Source of the DNA: Drechslerella dactyloides | Lineage: Eukaryota > Ascomycota > Orbiliomycetes > Orbiliales > Orbiliaceae | DNA length: 64,000 nt | NCBI GenBank assembly: GCA_020064725.1 | Contig: JAGTWJ010000007.1 | Coordinates: 1,054,001 to 1,118,000, forward strand | Direction of reading: 5' to 3' | Shown: positions 11,072 to 21,603 of the stretch, one piece after another | How the letters are laid out: each line of letters opens with the position of its first letter | Position numbering within the stretch: position 1 is the first letter of the stretch | Made by a program: the position numbers and the translations under genes | Notes under the pieces: model-generated | What the model saw: only the letters and a program-made list of their open reading frames with translations | Databases searched by the model: none | Told to the model about the DNA's origin: nothing

Positions 11072-11566
11072 TCAGTCCCAGCCATTGCCGAACACTTCCG
11101 CGATGAACTTCTGTTTCAAAACCTCTCTACCACTCTCAGTGCCTATATCGTGAAGCAGGCGCTCGAAAGTACCAGGTAGCTCGCATTTGTCCAGTAAATG
11201 CCTACAATCAGCCGCGATATCCCCAGATACGAATCGGCATCCTAAAATAATATCTTTATCTTAGCAAATGCATGCGGTGATAGTGTTATTCCTTCCCAGC
11301 CTGCATGAAAACGCAGCCTCGGAGATGGGTTCGATTTTATGTGGAATATACTTACGAACACAACTTTGTTGACAGCTTCCCAGGTCTGCAGGCGGGGTAA
11401 TATCAGACTTCGGCCTGACTACATCGCATCGCCTCCCAAAGGTCTCCTTGGCCTCCGACCAGGCCTTTTGATCTACCACCGACCAAGAATCTTCGCCTGC
11501 TGGGGCACACTTGGCTGTGATGGCGAGGGCTGCAATGATAGTGCTAGCGATAATAGAGACCTGCAT
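11072..11566 (-). CDS. Small secreted six-cysteine protein, unknown function
   Basis: The model is complement(join(11072..11241, 11356..11566)), 126 aa. Exon 1 starts with a signal peptide (MQVSIIASTIIAALAITAKC) and carries GSCQQSCV before a GTAAGT donor. The 114-nt intron ends with a GCTAAG branch match and TATTTTAG. Exon 2 continues in phase as RCRFVSGDIAADCRHLLDKC and ends EVFGNGWD. The unspliced frame would stop soon after the donor. An alternative acceptor (ATGCAG, about 50 nt earlier in the transcript) gives a short tail without the extra cysteines, so the distal acceptor is preferred. The mature protein has six cysteines, an even number that suits disulfide bonding. The family is not recognised. 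The gene sits between AT-rich islands, a setting common for fungal effector candidates; that role is inference. Confidence 0.62.
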
Positions 11567-13215
11567 TGTTCGATAATAAAGACTTCAATATTTTGGTTTC
11601 TAGATGATAATCAATCGGTAATTAGATAACAGCTGGCACCTGAGGATGATTCTAATGCTTACCCACAGTTGTAAATTGTCGTGGTATAATGAGGGAAAGG
11701 GTCTTCTTGAATTTTAACGATTTAGATATCACCAAGAAAAACAGAATGGCAGTGCTTGATATATTTGTGTATATATAATATGATATATACAAGTACTTAG
11801 ATATTGTTACCAAAAGTTCCAAGTATGTATGAGTGTTGGTAGTTGCTGGTTGATACAGACAGTTGGTAGAGTAATGGACCACAGGTATTTATACACATAA
11901 GCTGGGATGTAAGTGACAGCACTCCGTTACTACCCACACACCAGTTACCTATATAGGTACTTACTTGGACCCAGATGCACAGCCGGAACATTCTCAACTT
12001 AAACCACAGCGGACCAGGGTGAAGCTCCCTGCAAGCAGATTCTAAATCGTGTTTGCGACTCGGCATAGTTAATAACTCTATTTCAACACCAGGGTCAGGG
12101 AACTTTCCTCTGGGCTCGAGAAGCCACCACCGTCAGGATATGGTGCTCCCGACGGCATTATTTCGCGAGATACCTGTCTCATATCTGCTACCGCAGCACC
12201 TAAACCCGACTGAAACAGAAACACCCACACTGTGCTGCGTCTGTAGTTTTCTAGGTAAAACCTACTTTCTAGCTTAAATATTTTAAAATATTTTACCTTA
12301 GAATCTTTTTGTAATAACTGAAATGTTTTTATATTGCTAAGGCCGGCCGAGTATGCCCAGAGACAACTTTTTTTTTTGGTGCTAGCTAATAAAATCTAGT
12401 GGGTTCTGCCTCGCACACCGGGGAGCTCAGTAACAATCGCCTCCTATTCAGTCGGGCATAATAAGAAGATGGTCTCTGCTAAATCAGAGTATGTTAGTTA
12501 GTATGAAGCCAGGCCTTGTATGGTAGGACACTTGGCGGCCCCAGGTCCGCATACAGGACTCACTATAAAATTTGCGAGGGATTCATCAAAAATCGCCGTG
12601 CAAGGCTTAGGATTTGGATAAGTGTAACGGAAACTTCGATGTTCGACTGGGGTGTGCAGAAAGAGAATCATTTTACTGGTTCCGGCTCCCGACTTTTTTC
12701 TCGATCTGGATGGCTTGCCGAATTTGGCAAGTATCACAAGGAATTTGAATTCAGACCAACATACAAATCCCAGACCGGCGCCCGAACTTCGGTAGGCGAT
12801 ATATTTCGGGAGAACTAAGGAAAAGAGTAGAATCGATGGTACCGCATAGGCACTGGACGAGCCGGACAAGCTTTCTGGAACCTACCGCTAAGCTTTGCAA
12901 ATTTGTCCTGGTTAGAACGAGCGCGGTGTTTGTGAAACAAGCCGGAGCTTGGACTGCTGTTGAAGGAGAAAGTGTTGGTGATATTTCGCAATTGGGCACT
13001 TGCTAACATACTCTCCACACTGCTTTCAACATTGAGACTGGGCTAATGTATGGGAAGTCCAGGCCAATGTATAAGTTAGGGTTAGTATGAACCGTTAGAT
13101 ATATAGCAATCCAATAATTTATTTCTATATTAAGTTATAGACTCGGATTAGATTTTTAGATTAGATATATATCTATATAAATATAGTGTCACGGCACGGC
13201 ATCATGATGACAGAG

Positions 13216-13236
13216 TGCGTGCGTGCGTGCGTGCGT
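13216..13236. repeat. TGCG tetranucleotide microsatellite
   Basis: Five perfect TGCG units plus one base, inside otherwise AT-rich sequence. Confidence 0.9.
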
Positions 13237-13298
13237 AGTTAGCTTTATAAGCGTTATCGGGAGCAAGTGACCTCTGGCGGTTACTTGGTGGCATTTTT

Positions 13299-13330
13299 GC
13301 CTCAGTGGTTAGTAGCACTCCCGGGCTTCC
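13299..13330 (+). repeat. tRNA-derived-like motif, copy 2
   Basis: Contains CTCAGTGGTTAG followed by CTCCCGGGCTTCC, similar in order and spacing to the minus-strand motif at 4141-4175. The match is partial and no cloverleaf can be formed. Confidence 0.25.
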
Positions 13331-14022
13331 CCTGACATATACTATACAAAATTAAAACTCTTTTTAGGACATTCCTGTATAAAATAATAATGATAATTAT
13401 TTTTCAAAAAAATAAAAATTATTTATAATAATTTAGACCCACTGTATACTAGTAATAAACTATAGAATATTTATTATTTAGATGGATATCTTGGTAAAAC
13501 AGCATAGTATTGTTTAATAAAATAAATAAATAATATATATATAGGGGCCCGTCTGGGTAGAAATGTTGTTTTTATTATATATTCAAGTTGGATTTTTTAC
13601 AAAATTGGATGTGGCAGCCGGGGGGTCAATAACGCGCCATATTTACGGCTTAGCGCTCTCGAAAAGTGGATATCGCGAAAAATTCTCCGTTGTGTCGTCG
13701 TGCAGCAAATATGCGCAACACCACAAGGTTCAACGGCGTTCGAAGCGCTGCACTTGCAGCTGATGGAGAGGAAGCTCTGAGCCCGGTTCAAATTGGGTAT
13801 ATATACCTAGGTAGGGAGCGCTGCGGCCTCGACTTCACATCTGATCTGCCAATGTCCCTGTCTCGCGAAGGCACCCGCTGGTTCTTCTGCTTACCTAGCA
13901 GTTTGTATATTGTCTCTAAAACGTAGATATATATGACCTGCACGGGAAAGCTATTGAGATAGACTGTCGCGCCGCTGGTTAGCCAGAGAATTCAAGACAA
14001 CATCTCGTTGAATCAATTTACT

Positions 14023-15401
14023 ATGCGTTTCGCCGCTCTAGCAGCTCTTCTTTCTCTTGTGAGAGTAGCATGGCCGGCCACCCTGGATGCCAGATTGTGG
14101 CCGCCGCCGCCAACCTACGCGCCACCCGGCGCATGCAGCGGCAATTGTGATTCCCACGACCCGGCTATTATTCGGCGAGCTTCGGATCAGTTGTTCTACC
14201 GGTTCTGGACCGCTGCTGGCATCTCGATTGCATCCGCACCGGATATCTCGGGACCGTGGACGTTCTTGGGCCAGGCTTTACCTGCAGGTACCACGATAAG
14301 CGGCTTCCCCGACCCACATAATCTCTGGGTAATATAGGATCAATCCCACAACGGACGCGCAAAATAAGCCTACGTGATAAAGCGCTAACCAACGATCGTA
14401 ATTTTTTCTCGCAGGCGCCTGACGTATCGTTCCATAATGGCATGTACTACATGTACTACGCCATAAGTGCCGCGTTCGGTTCCAAGACATCAGCGATCGG
14501 AGTCGCCACATCCACAAGCCTAGACCCAGGCACCTGGACCGATCATGGGGTGGTCATCTCCTCCGATACTCTTGACCCCTACAACGCCATCGACCCGAAC
14601 CTTATCAAAGTCGGCGACGACTACTACCTCACTTTCGGCAGCTTCTTTCGAGGTATCTATCAGGCCAAGATGGACAGTAGTCTGCTTACTATAGCGTCCG
14701 GACCGTCGCAAGTACCGCTTGCCAATACGCTGTACGGAATCCCGCCGTCGGCAATAGAGGGAGCCTATATGTACTATCGCGCGGCCACGGGATATTACTA
14801 TCTACTTACCAGCTGGGGGCAGTGCTGCAATTTGAACCCGCCACCGCCGAGAGGATTGGAGTATAATATGCGGGTTTGCCGATCCACCTCTGTCACTGGT
14901 AATTTTGTAAGTATACACCCATGCAGATGGCATTTAAATGGCGTTAGGGCTGGAGGATCCTATCCGATCCAAATATGTTAATATGATGGTCGCCGGTCGT
15001 GAACAGAAAGACGAGCACGGGTGGACTTGTGTAACTCCGACAGGGTTACTGTCTGGCAGTAAGATGGTGCTTCAGAGCCACGACAACGTGTACGCACCGG
15101 GACATGGCGGTATTATCGACATCAATAGTACCATGTCCGTGCTGTACTATCACTGGAGTAAGTCAGGTGACCATATTTGCATATTTTGTTCCTGCCCTCT
15201 TACCCCATGAGCATAGCTATGTATTTAAATCCCTGATTTTTTATACCAGGATTGGTATATATATGGTTGTATGCTGTGAGGAGCTGCGCTGACCCTCTTA
15301 ACAACCTTGTAGTGGATATTAGCAGTGGAACGTATCTGCAGAACGCAAATTTGTTCGGCTGGAATACAATCGATTGGTCGTCGGGCTGGCCAAAAGTCTA
15401 G
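14023..15401 (+). CDS. Secreted endo-1,5-alpha-L-arabinanase, GH43
   Basis: The enzyme cleaves alpha-1,5-linked arabinan of pectin side chains outside the cell. The model is join(14023..14328, 14415..14906, 15007..15157, 15313..15401), 345 aa, with all junctions in phase and GT-AG introns of 86, 100 and 155 nt. Residues 1-19 are a signal peptide (MRFAALAALLSLVRVAWPA). The three GH43 acidic residues are visible: D46 in SHDP, D162 in YNAIDPNLI and E217 in SAIEGAYMYY. QCCN, RVCRSTSVTG and LQSHDNVYAPGHGG are typical of fungal arabinanases, and the C-terminus ends NTIDWSSGWPKV. The start is the ATG opening the signal peptide. A proline-rich stretch (WPPPPTYAPPG) follows it. Function is confident at family level; exact specificity is inferred from motifs. 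Confidence 0.9.
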
Positions 15402-15850
15402 TTGGATACCACTGTATGAGTATGCATCTATACATTTTTTGTGAAGGAGCACAAGACAACTGAGCGATCCACGAGATCTCGAGAGCGGATCAGTTATTGT
15501 AAATTGAAGGTTTGGAAGTAAAGGTGTGTGGGGATAAATGGATATTTGTACGCCTGCAGCCACGAGACGCTCGAACACCATTACATCCTGTAGGTTTGTC
15601 TAACATAACTGTATGATTGAATGTTATATGCGTACGCTATATATATATGGCGCTGACGCAGAGTCAACGTGCATGAAGCGTGAAAACAAGTGCTCAGATG
15701 CTGCAGCGCTGAACAGACGAGTATAAATGTACAAATGCGCGAATACTCGCACCGTATCAAATCCACCACTCCAAGTACGCTTTATCAAATCCCACAAACA
15801 TATCAGGAGCAAATTTTCCCATATCCTTCCAATAAAACTCCGAACAAAGT
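15402..15850. other. Tail-to-tail intergenic gap
   Basis: Shared 3' flank of the arabinanase (+) and the DUF5071-like gene (-). No gene seen. Confidence 0.5.
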
Positions 15851-16747
15851 TCAGCTGCCCACCGGCGTCTTCTCCCATTCCTCCAACTTTTCTAACATCT
15901 CTCTCGCTGAATCTGTAGCCTCCTCATCTTCTTCACCCTTCTTCGGTCCATCTACCAAGGCCCGCAACTGCACCTTCATTCCTTCCCACATTCTAACCGG
16001 CACACAATCGTTCACGAAGTCTAAGAGGTTGAAAATAAACCCGCCATCGCCCCGCTCCCGGTCAATCGTTTCCGCGATAGGACCCACTGTGATCTCGGGA
16101 AAGCGCGCAAGTTGCTGCCGGCAGGGACCGTACGGCGGCCAATTCATGTCAGCGAGCCATTCCAGAAGTTCAGGGACGTGCGGTTTCATTTCAGCGGCGG
16201 TGTTGACGCGCTCGGCGATACTGCGGATGGCGAGATCATCCCCCTTATCGCGTGGGGTCCATGTGGCTGTTGGGTTGTCCATGAAGTAGAGGAGTTCAGG
16301 TGCCACACTAGTGAGTCCTGTCCTGACATCGTACCTGTACACATAAGTTGAAGAGGATGTTCCCGTATTGGATGCTGATGGGGACCTGGATTTTGACCCT
16401 GTTTCTGCGGCGGGATGTGCGATGAGAGATATCCCCGCACGGTAAAGTTCCAGTGCGGCAAGCGGGAGATCTAAGAGGATGTAGTCGAAAGCTGTACGGG
16501 CAACATAAGCCCGTTGGTCTGTCCACGGCGGCGTCAGCACTGCTCTGACAGCGGCTACAGTCTGCGGTTCGGTCGCACGGGTGGCGATGATAGCAACTTT
16601 GGATTGGAGTTCATCGCTAACATTGCCGTCGTTTGGTCCGTAGAGGCGTGTCGCGAGGTCGGAGAGGAGAGGCTGAACGTGTAATGCGAAGGCATCAGCC
16701 GGGAGGGTTTGGAGTGTGTCTACTGTTGGAAATTCTGGGGAAGACAT
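15851..16747 (-). CDS. DUF5071-like protein, unknown function
   Basis: An intronless 298-aa frame from the ATG at 16747 to the TGA at 15851. The middle section, TPRDKGDDLAIRSIAERV then PELLEWLADMNWPPYGPC and GPIAETI, matches the pattern I associate with DUF5071 proteins (PRDK-DD-start and LLxWLxDMNWP). These are small, mostly helical proteins of unknown role. The N-terminal 115 residues are alpha-helical in character without a motif I recognise, and a Ser-rich linker near residue 125 separates the two parts. The C-terminus is acidic and Lys-rich. No signal peptide or membrane segment is present, so a cytosolic location is likely. Three CCAAT boxes lie 230-290 bp upstream. Confidence 0.78.
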   Translation of the reverse strand: MSSPEFPTVDTLQTLPADAFALHVQPLLSDLATRLYGPNDGNVSDELQSKVAIIATRATEPQTVAAVRAVLTPPWTDQRAYVARTAFDYILLDLPLAALELYRAGISLIAHPAAETGSKSRSPSASNTGTSSSTYVYRYDVRTGLTSVAPELLYFMDNPTATWTPRDKGDDLAIRSIAERVNTAAEMKPHVPELLEWLADMNWPPYGPCRQQLARFPEITVGPIAETIDRERGDGGFIFNLLDFVNDCVPVRMWEGMKVQLRALVDGPKKGEEDEEATDSAREMLEKLEEWEKTPVGS

Positions 16748-16970
16748 CTTCCGATTCGCGAGATGGGAATCGCCTGATATAACAATGGGAAAGCAGGAGT
16801 TGCGAAAGATCTGAGGCGAGCATAAGAGGCGGATTTTTACTTATTTAAATAGGTCGCAGAGTCTATACAGATGGCGACTCTGATTTCTCCTGTGGAAACA
16901 ATTACAGGCTTCGCAGTCAGCGACGAGACAACCAACAGGGTCCTTCCTGATCTGAGAAAATTGTAACGCT

Positions 16971-17037
16971 CGCTGATTGGTTCGCTTATGTGATTCTTGG
17001 TCGCTGATTGGTTGTGCGCTATGCGATATATGATTGG
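16971..17037 (-). promoter_or_regulatory. Three CCAAT boxes in tandem
   Basis: ATTGG on the plus strand (CCAAT on the minus strand) occurs at 16976-16980, 17007-17011 and 17033-17037. The first two lie in a 12-bp direct repeat, CGCTGATTGGTT. All three face the DUF5071-like gene starting at 16747. In fungi the Hap/CBC complex binds CCAAT; binding here is inferred. Confidence 0.5.
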
Positions 17038-18556
17038 TTGGTGATCTGATATGTCTCAGATTTTGTAATATCATGGGCATTCCGTTGAAACTCTCTTTAA
17101 GCAAGAATTTAAATGCACTATGATTTTTAGTCGGTGAATGCCGTACAAATCCGTGGAATTCCATTTATCTTAGTACTAGTATGGTGGGGGTTATATGGAT
17201 CACCCGAAGGTAGAGAGCTCGAGAGCAAGGTTTATAAGCGAGGGCTCCAAGCCGTCTCTTCGTGAAGGATCCATGTGCTGCCAAGCCGCCCAGTTACTTG
17301 GAATGATTCAATTATATTCCGTATATAATGAGCTGCTACATTTGCAAAACGAGTGCACGGTATCCTACAGTATAATTGTTGTCCCGAATCAGACTATATA
17401 ATTCGATCAGTGGGAATACAATTCGAGGTTTGTCTGTGCATGTGCCAAGCTAATACTAATTTACCTGTCAGTAAACGATGTTAGCGTCTATGTATCGACC
17501 GTTAAGCTCTCAGTAATGCAGAATTTGATATTGAATTGATTGTTGTGAGGACTCGTTTTGCACTTTCTATAGATCTAGCGCAGCTAGCCGTCCTATTTGG
17601 ATATCTGTGTACTAGAGTACTCGAGTGGTCAATCTTAGTATTGTAGCACAGGCGGCTACTAATTCACGTACATACATGTACCTAAGCGTGAAGCTGGCAG
17701 CCAGCCTCAACATGTCTATAAGCTCGATGCAAACTAAGGCCAATAATGCATCTCTCTATATGATATGATTCCAGCCGTCCATTTGCACAATTGTACACAT
17801 GATATCTCAGAGCTCAAGGACCGAATATGTAAAGAGTCGAGTTTTCAGCTTTGTATCCAGTGTTCAGAGTAAATGAATTTGATTTTTCAGAGAAATAAAA
17901 CCGTAAAGGTTGTACTTAGAGGGCAGGCAGGAGGAGTTCCTGCTAGGCTTTTGAGTCTTGTTCGGTATTTTTTTATGAATTTAGCGCCAGTCTGTACAAG
18001 ATCTATACCCGCAATTAAGTCAATATTGCAATCCCATATCTTTGGGCATTTCTTAACATTATGTCAACTGCAAAATAATTTGGACATGTAATATATGAGT
18101 GAGCTAACTTTCAGTTGCTCAAGAAAGTCTAGAGTGGAGCGAAATCCGCTGCGAGGAGTTCGTGGAGGATTAGCTCGCAGTCGCCTAGATCCCTGAAGTC
18201 ATTCTTTAAAGGGGGTAGGCCATTGTCCATCCTCGATAGGTGAAGCATTGCTACGAATACGGGCTACGCTCGAGACTACGGGTTCGACAGGCAATACTTA
18301 ACAGTATTCTTGAGACTAAGACCCTAGAAAGCGTGATAGGATCGACTAGGACTCTACGGTCAAGAATTATACTAGAGGACGGACAGGAAGACAAAAATCA
18401 GACGTTAATTCTGCCTAGTTCTACATACAGGCAGAAACGCACCACATGCCCCTGAGGGGAGAGTAAGAGGAGACAGGAGGGGGGCCGAGAGAGAGAGGGG
18501 CACATGGGCGAGGATGGGCAACAAGACGAGCAATGACAATGCGCCTACGGCGCCAT

Positions 18557-18599
18557 GATAAAAAAAAGAAAAAAGAAAAAAGAAAAGAAAAAAAAAACA
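18557..18599 (-). repeat. Polypurine (A-rich) tract, pyrimidine-rich on the minus strand
   Basis: Runs of A broken by single G, about 70 nt beyond the stop of the 404-aa gene and therefore probably in its 3' UTR as a U-rich tract. Confidence 0.6.
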
Positions 18600-18665
18600 G
18601 GAGCCCGAGCGGCGGCGTCAACGGCGCTGCTTCCCGCGGTCGGGACCCGCCCGCTGCACCGATTC

Positions 18666-19880
18666 CTATTGTCGGCGCACCTCCTCCGCCATCTCCTCCA
18701 TCCAGCGGGCGTTGGCGGCGGCCTGTTCGGCGGCCGACCTGGTGCTAGCGGCGGCGCATCCAGGCGGGAGGACGGTAGCGGCAGGTGCGGCGATTGGCGC
18801 CTGCTCCGCAGCCCCTGTCCCCGCTGTGGCACCCATCTCCTCCTCCTCCTTCGCCTCTGCGAAGCGCTGCTCGACGGCCCGAAGATGGGCCTGCTCGTGC
18901 ATGTAGGCCCGGATTCGCTCGCGGGCAGCCTCGCCAGCCTGTTGCTCGCGGAGGCGTGCGGCGGCTTCGAGGCGGGTGCGGAGAGCGGCGGCTCGCGCAC
19001 CTATGCGCTCCTGGGCAGCGGTGTACTCGGCGGTCATGCGCGCGCGCTCTGCGGCGGCAGCAGCGGCGACAGCGCGGGCACGGCCTTGGTATTCCTCGTA
19101 CGCGCGCTGCTCGGCGTCCCGGCGCTCCAAGATCTGCGCGGGGGTGAGGAAGAGGAGGTAGGGGCCGTCGGGGTGTTCGTAGGTGAAGTTGAATTGGGCG
19201 TCGGTGCCCGGACCCTCTGCGGCGACGGAAGCTGTGGCGGCGACCGCGGCGTTGCGAGGGGGAGAGGGAGGGAGGTTGGAGACGTCAAAGGTGACGGTCT
19301 CCGGCTCACGCTGCATTGGCGGGAGCGGCGGGAAGATATCGGCGCCGGCGGCGATGGTCGCGTCGAGTACGTCGTCGTCCGCGTTGAGGAGATCCGTCAT
19401 GAAGGTGGCGGACTCCTGGTTGAGTGCGCGCACCGGCTGCGGGACGGGGAGAGACCACCAGTCTGCCTCTCCAGGGCAATCCTCGTCCGTCAGTTGTGTG
19501 CCCGGTGGGACTTGTGCGAAGAGAGGAGGGAACGCGTCGCTGGTAGTAGTGGCGACGGCTTCAGGCTCGCTTGTTGGTGGTAGGACAGGAGATGGTGCCA
19601 TCGTTCCCTCGTGCTGCTGTGAGACGATGCCGGCAGAGGCAACTGACTCTGCGGTTTGCTGCTGTGAGAATCCCCTCGAGGGGGCCGTAGTCGTCGTAGA
19701 GGCTTGTGGGTTCTGGCTAGCTGGCGGGAGCAATGCCTCGTCGATGAGGGCTTCTTTCTTGGTATTCTTCTTCGTGATGGTGGAAGAAGGAGAAGAGGCA
19801 GAGCTGGACTCGATGTCCTGGCTGGAGAATTCATTCATCCTGGCGGCGGCAGCGCGAGTGATTCTGCGGTTCTCAGACAT
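18666..19880 (-). CDS. Hypothetical Ala/Glu/Arg-rich coiled-coil protein
   Basis: An uninterrupted 404-aa frame from the ATG at 19880 (MSENRRITRAAAARMNEFSS) to the TAG at 18666. The first 130 residues are Ser/Thr/Gln-rich and probably disordered. The central part has a negative, Pro-rich segment (DEDCPGEADWWSLPVP, NLPPSPPRNAAV). Residues about 245-370 are a highly charged Ala/Arg/Glu helix (RRDAEQRAYEEYQGRARAV, RLEAAARLREQQAGEAARER) likely to form a coiled coil. No signal peptide, transmembrane segment or known domain was recognised. It is head-to-head with the 1512-aa gene across a 1.4-kb shared upstream region. High GC content makes long antisense frames, which I rejected. Function unknown; a structural or scaffolding role would be a guess. 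Confidence 0.65.
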   Translation of the reverse strand: MSENRRITRAAAARMNEFSSQDIESSSASSPSSTITKKNTKKEALIDEALLPPASQNPQASTTTTAPSRGFSQQQTAESVASAGIVSQQHEGTMAPSPVLPPTSEPEAVATTTSDAFPPLFAQVPPGTQLTDEDCPGEADWWSLPVPQPVRALNQESATFMTDLLNADDDVLDATIAAGADIFPPLPPMQREPETVTFDVSNLPPSPPRNAAVAATASVAAEGPGTDAQFNFTYEHPDGPYLLFLTPAQILERRDAEQRAYEEYQGRARAVAAAAAAERARMTAEYTAAQERIGARAAALRTRLEAAARLREQQAGEAARERIRAYMHEQAHLRAVEQRFAEAKEEEEMGATAGTGAAEQAPIAAPAATVLPPGCAAASTRSAAEQAAANARWMEEMAEEVRRQ

Positions 19881-21262
19881 TGTGAACGGAGAGTAAGCGT
19901 AGTGAAGCGTCGAAGACAACGTTGGTATGATGATGGTAGCGGTAGTAGCAGTATTACTGACGAAGTCTTTTAGGAGGAAAGCGTAGATGGGAGCGTCGAT
20001 TGTGATTTAAACGGTAGGAAAGCTGGAGTTGTAAGTTTATGATTATTCTTGCGGCACACATTGCACACTATTCACGGCTTCACAGACAGTCACACCCACC
20101 CACCCACAGAAAAAATTGTTGTCTATAGGCTCTAGCTTTTAGGAAACCTCCCCCACACCACTTCTTTGAAGCTCTACAGCTTCTGGTTGCGATATCCTCA
20201 GATTGTGAGATTTTTTGCGTTGGCCCGCAGCAAAATACCACACGAGTTTGTGCAACTTGCCGGATTAAGCAGGTGTCGAGGACGACATCTTGCGTGTCAT
20301 CTATGTGCATATGCGCATGCGCATGCGCATGTCACCATTGGGGCACCTGTAAATTAATTACAGGCGTATTTTGGAAGACATTTGAGTTCAGGTAACTTCA
20401 TAATGAGCTACAGGTGGAAAAAGCGCGAAATTCGCCATGCTATTACGGTGCGAGAGGCGACGTTCTGATGAGCGGATTGTGACCGTCATTCTTCGTGCGG
20501 TTTTCCAACGCAATTGTCGACGCGTTGGATTTTTTTAGCTTAAATATATTTCGATCAATTGACAGATCTAGAGCTGGGTAAGGCCCAGGGCAGATGCCAG
20601 CTGGCCGAAATGTGAAGAAGAACTTCCGGTCCCGCCGTCATCGGTAACTTCCCAGAGCCCTAGAACTTCCAGCTCAACACTATCGTATACGCGATCTAAA
20701 AATGCATGAAACCGGACCAGGTATATAGATCTAGCTGGCTGGCTTGACCCTCAGATTAAACTCACACCATTGGAACCTATAGATTCAAGCTCACAACCAA
20801 CGTGCTGCATAAGGCGAAAGGCATCAGGTTGTCGTGACTGGCATCCATGGTGACAACGTATCCGCATGTTGGTCGGCAACCCTAAGAAGTCGGGAGGGAA
20901 TTTAGAGGGCATTCAGCTGTGCATTGTAAGCATGCTCGGCGTGCTCGGCGTGATCCGCGGACTGCTTCTGTGACTGCTGAGCAGAATATAACGGTCACAA
21001 CCCGCTCACGATCCAATTTTCCCTCGTTGTGGCAGCCACCATATATTTGTTGCCCTCCCACACTGCCCTCCATAATTTCTCCACCTCACTGTGCACTCGA
21101 GAGGCCATCGCATCTCCATCTTTCTACTGCCCGCTGCTTCACTTCTTCTTCTTCCACTATCCTCCGACCACTATCCTCTTCGACTATCACTTACGACTGG
21201 CTCTCTACAGCTATCACTCTAGTACTGATACTCTATCATTGCACTTCTTTCGACCCACCACA
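19881..21262. promoter_or_regulatory. Shared divergent upstream region
   Basis: The interval separates the start codons of the 404-aa (-) and 1512-aa (+) genes and should contain both promoters. It holds an alternating purine-pyrimidine ATGCGC repeat at 20307-20331. The last 150 bp before 21263 are strongly pyrimidine-rich (CTTCTTCTTCCACTATCCTC), typical of fungal leaders. No specific factor site was identified. Confidence 0.45.
20307..20331. repeat. GCATGC/ATGCGC alternating repeat
   Basis: Near-perfect repeats of ATGCGC, an alternating purine-pyrimidine tract that is also self-complementary. It could adopt Z-DNA or hairpin form; that is inference. Confidence 0.75.
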
Positions 21263-21565
21263 ATGGATCCATCCCTCGCTCAAGCCATTCGCCAAAAGGT
21301 GAGAAATATCGGGAAAGCCTCCTCTGTAGCGAGCCGTAGTGCCTCTGGCTCGGTCTCTTCACACAGATCGAGTAAAGCATCTGAGCGCTACAGAGCCCGC
21401 AAGAGGAAGAAAGCGGAAGCCAGAGCTCGTGCCGCCGCCTCTGACACCAGCTCCGATTACGGCTCGGAGGCTGACTCGGAAGTTAGCTCTCATTCAGCTG
21501 GATCGCTATGTAGGTCTCCTCCGTCCCCACATTCAGCCCACTCGAGGCATTGCCCTCTTGTTCTT

Positions 21566-21603
<38 letters not shown>

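Larger units (their letters stand above)
13090..13550. repeat. AT-rich, TA-heavy island
   Basis: Long A/T stretches interrupted by a short GC-richer core (about 13190-13330) that holds the TGCG microsatellite and the tRNA-like motif. It looks like an eroded repeat. No coding or terminal-repeat signature is visible. Confidence 0.4.
11567..14022. other. Gene-poor interval with AT-rich islands
   Basis: No gene is supported. AT-rich patches occur near 12280-12380 and strongly at 13090-13550. A (TGCG)5 tract lies at 13216-13236 and a tRNA-like motif at 13299-13330. The 3' end is the upstream region of the arabinanase. Confidence 0.5.
16748..18665. other. Intergenic, promoter side of the DUF5071-like gene
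   Basis: Apart from the CCAAT array (16971-17037) and an A/G-rich tract at 18557-18599, no structure or gene is supported. Confidence 0.45.

Noticed and set aside
12498..13018. Overlapping short frames on the minus strand
   Set aside because: No motif, several frames open at once, and located next to AT-rich eroded sequence.
18240..18320. GGGTTCGACAGGC resembling a tRNA B box
   Set aside because: No matching A box or cloverleaf stems could be formed around it.
18555..19583. 342-codon open frame on the plus strand
   Set aside because: It is antisense to the GC-rich 404-aa gene; its Gly/Arg-rich composition is what antisense of Ala/Glu/Arg codons produces.
19183..19896. 237-codon plus-strand frame
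   Set aside because: Also antisense to the 404-aa gene, with no motif or independent start context.
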